Origin: Candidatus Heimdallarchaeota archaeon B3_Heim
Lineage (GTDB): Archaea > Asgardarchaeota > Heimdallarchaeia > Hodarchaeales > Hodarchaeaceae
Assembly: GCA_003144275.1 (NCBI GenBank)
Contig: NJBF01000028.1
Location: forward strand, 1-63,233
Length of the DNA stretch: 63,233 nucleotides
Direction of reading: 5' to 3'
In this document: piece after piece, positions 62,111 through 63,233 of the stretch
Position numbering within the stretch: the first letter of the stretch is position 1
How the letters are laid out: the number at the start of each line of letters is the position of its first letter
Position numbers and translations under genes: made by a program
The notes under the pieces: model-generated
Database searches by the model: none
What the model was told of the DNA's origin: nothing
Seen by the model: only the letters and a program-made list of their open reading frames with translations

Positions 62111-62953
62111 TCACCGTCTTTTTAAAATGCGTGAGAAGAGAGACCGTTTTTTCTTCTGCTTTAGAAAATCCTCTTCAATTACACCTTCACCAGTAGTTAA
62201 ACCAATGAATACATCCTCCAAGCCTGCTTTCTGGAACTTTTCTTCTAATTCCGCTGGAGTTCCAACTGCTGCGAGTTTTCCTTTCACTAAAATACCAACT
62301 CGGTCACACAATTCTCCTACTTCACTTAGATCATGTGTAGTAAGGATAATTGTCTTATGCATGTCTTTAGCTAATTTTTTAATAATATTACGAACAGTAC
62401 GGGCACCTAGGATATCTATTCCCGTGGTAGGCTCATCGAGAAAAACTAGATCAGGATCCATAACCAAAGCGCGAGCAACTAGTACTTTTCGTTTCATCCC
62501 ACCAGAAAATTCCTTGGTAAGATCATTTTCACGACCGCGCAAACCGATTAGATCAATCAGCTCCTCTGTTCGATTTCTCACTTCCTCATCCGTCATATTA
62601 CCGTAGATCTGACCGTAATAGAGGATGTTTTCTCTAGCTGTTAATTGTTCGTAAACTTGAGCTTCTTGGGGAAGCATACTCGCTCGTTCACGGATTTTCA
62701 TGATATCTTCATGTATATCATAATACTCACCATTATACCTGATTTGTGCGGTTCCAGAGGTTGGTTTAATCAGGCCGATCAAGAGACGAATTAACGTAGT
62801 TTTTCCTGCCCCGTTAGGTCCTAATAATCCAAAAACCTCTCCTTTCTGTATAGTGAGGCTAAGGTTATCTAAAGCAATGTTTTTTCTTCCAAATTTTTTG
62901 GTCAGATTATTAATCTGTAACATTTCCAATATGTAATCACCTTTACAATCCAT
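62111..62953 (-). CDS. ABC-2 exporter ATPase
   Basis: 280 aa from ATG 62953; the domain begins at the second ATG (62923, MLQINNLTKKFG), which may be the true start. Walker A GLLGPNGAGKTTLIRLL, Q-loop MLPQEAQVYEQLTARENIL, signature EFSGGMKRKV, Walker B DLVFLDEPTTGIDI and the switch His in LTTHDLSEVGEL are intact. The C-terminal 50 residues are basic and typical of the drug/Na+ exporter subgroup. It powers the permease downstream. Confidence 0.92.
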   Translation of the reverse strand: MDCKGDYILEMLQINNLTKKFGRKNIALDNLSLTIQKGEVFGLLGPNGAGKTTLIRLLIGLIKPTSGTAQIRYNGEYYDIHEDIMKIRERASMLPQEAQVYEQLTARENILYYGQIYGNMTDEEVRNRTEELIDLIGLRGRENDLTKEFSGGMKRKVLVARALVMDPDLVFLDEPTTGIDILGARTVRNIIKKLAKDMHKTIILTTHDLSEVGELCDRVGILVKGKLAAVGTPAELEEKFQKAGLEDVFIGLTTGEGVIEEDFLKQKKKRSLFSRILKRR

Positions 62954-63118
62954 TGGTGCTGATGATTTGTTGAGTAATGAGTATTTATTTGCGTATTATA
63001 AGGAATTATTTCACGGAAAATTATTTTAAAAAAAAAGTAGAGATTTCGTCTAAATTGTTGAACACCACCATTAACCTTTAAAAAGAAAACTAAGAAATCT
63101 TAACCTTAGAAATCATCA

Positions 63119-63205
63119 ATGGCCATAGCTGAAATAACAAACGATAAGGAATATGCCATGATTGACGATGAAGAAGAGCACGAGATCCTTCAGGGAAGAA
63201 GGTAA
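63119..63205 (+). CDS. Small acidic ORF, 28 aa
   Basis: ATG 63119 opens MAIAEITNDKEYAMIDDEEE and ends HEILQGRR before TAA at 63203. A TTTAAAAAG sequence (63077-63085) about 34-42 bases upstream fits an archaeal TATA box for a short-leader transcript, and no ribosome site is visible. It could be a true microprotein or just the start of a mis-framed gene that runs past the window end. The window stops 28 bases later, so it cannot be settled. Confidence 0.25.
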   Translation: MAIAEITNDKEYAMIDDEEEHEILQGRR

Positions 63206-63233
63206 CAGCAGTCCAAGCTTTAAGATCTCGGTT

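Noticed and set aside
1..63233. tRNA, rRNA and CRISPR features
   Set aside because: I looked in gaps for T-loop sequences, paired arms and evenly spaced direct repeats and found none; a covariance-model scan would be needed to exclude a degenerate or intron-containing tRNA.

Overview
The window looks like part of a chromosome of an AT-rich archaeon, most likely an Asgard archaeon and plausibly from the Heimdallarchaeia side. The argument is cumulative: a Rab/Ras-like small GTPase with intact G-motifs (37.9 kb), archaeal AMP phosphorylase (13.5 kb), a DUF63 membrane protein, a KaiC/RecA-like protein, an AN1-like zinc finger, a PGF-type C-terminal anchor on a secreted binding protein, many TTG/GTG starts with AGGAG-type ribosome sites, and a UbiE/MenG quinone methylase. 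No rRNA, tRNA or CRISPR array was seen. The lineage is an inference from gene content only.

Layout. 0-3.2 kb: two tandem small membrane-protein paralogues (the first cut by the window edge), then a radical SAM/SPASM gene, a 28-codon ORF overlapping its start, and a methyltransferase-TPR gene. 3.3-7.2 kb: a HerA/VirB4-like ATPase of foreign-looking composition beside a complete IS4-type insertion sequence with 17-bp inverted ends. 7.4-13.2 kb: an amidohydrolase, a 1003-aa glutamate-cysteine-ligase-like protein and a Cdc48-N-like/VWA protein. 13.5-16.8 kb: AMP phosphorylase coupled to a Toprim protein, a D12 adenine DNA methylase, and a zinc-ribbon gene split by a frameshift. 17.3-19.5 kb: two structurally unrelated L-threonine dehydrogenases in tandem. 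19.8-21.1 kb: a gene graveyard (transporter pseudogene interrupted by a tnpB fossil, plus an EamA transporter remnant). 21.1-25.7 kb: glycogen phosphorylase and ATP-type phosphofructokinase, suggesting glycogen breakdown into glycolysis. 25.7-32.5 kb: a full branched-chain amino-acid type ABC importer, with an unusual repeated membrane extension on its LivH subunit.

33-48 kb: thioredoxin, a DnaJ-like protein, a GTPase/metallophosphoesterase/DUF63 run, a degenerate KaiC-like ATPase diverging from a catalytically dead alpha/beta hydrolase across a perfect 20-bp palindrome, an FAD oxidoreductase, a HAD phosphatase, a membrane AN1-finger protein joined to a site-2-type protease, a degenerate SF2 helicase and an EamA exporter. 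48.3-51.9 kb is the most interesting locus: a membrane protein ending in an alternating Cys-Ala tail, followed two bases later by a PqqD-radical SAM-SPASM fusion and then an overlapping methyltransferase. This reads as a modification system acting on the tail of a membrane protein. 52-63 kb: a long coiled-coil protein diverging from a 1077-aa GNAT-plus-beta-domain protein, quinone methylase, M20 peptidase, a second EamA protein and an ABC-2 exporter pair.

A recurring theme is proteins that keep a known fold but have lost or altered catalytic motifs (hydrolase, KaiC-like ATPase, helicase), and two separate radical SAM/SPASM plus methyltransferase pairs.
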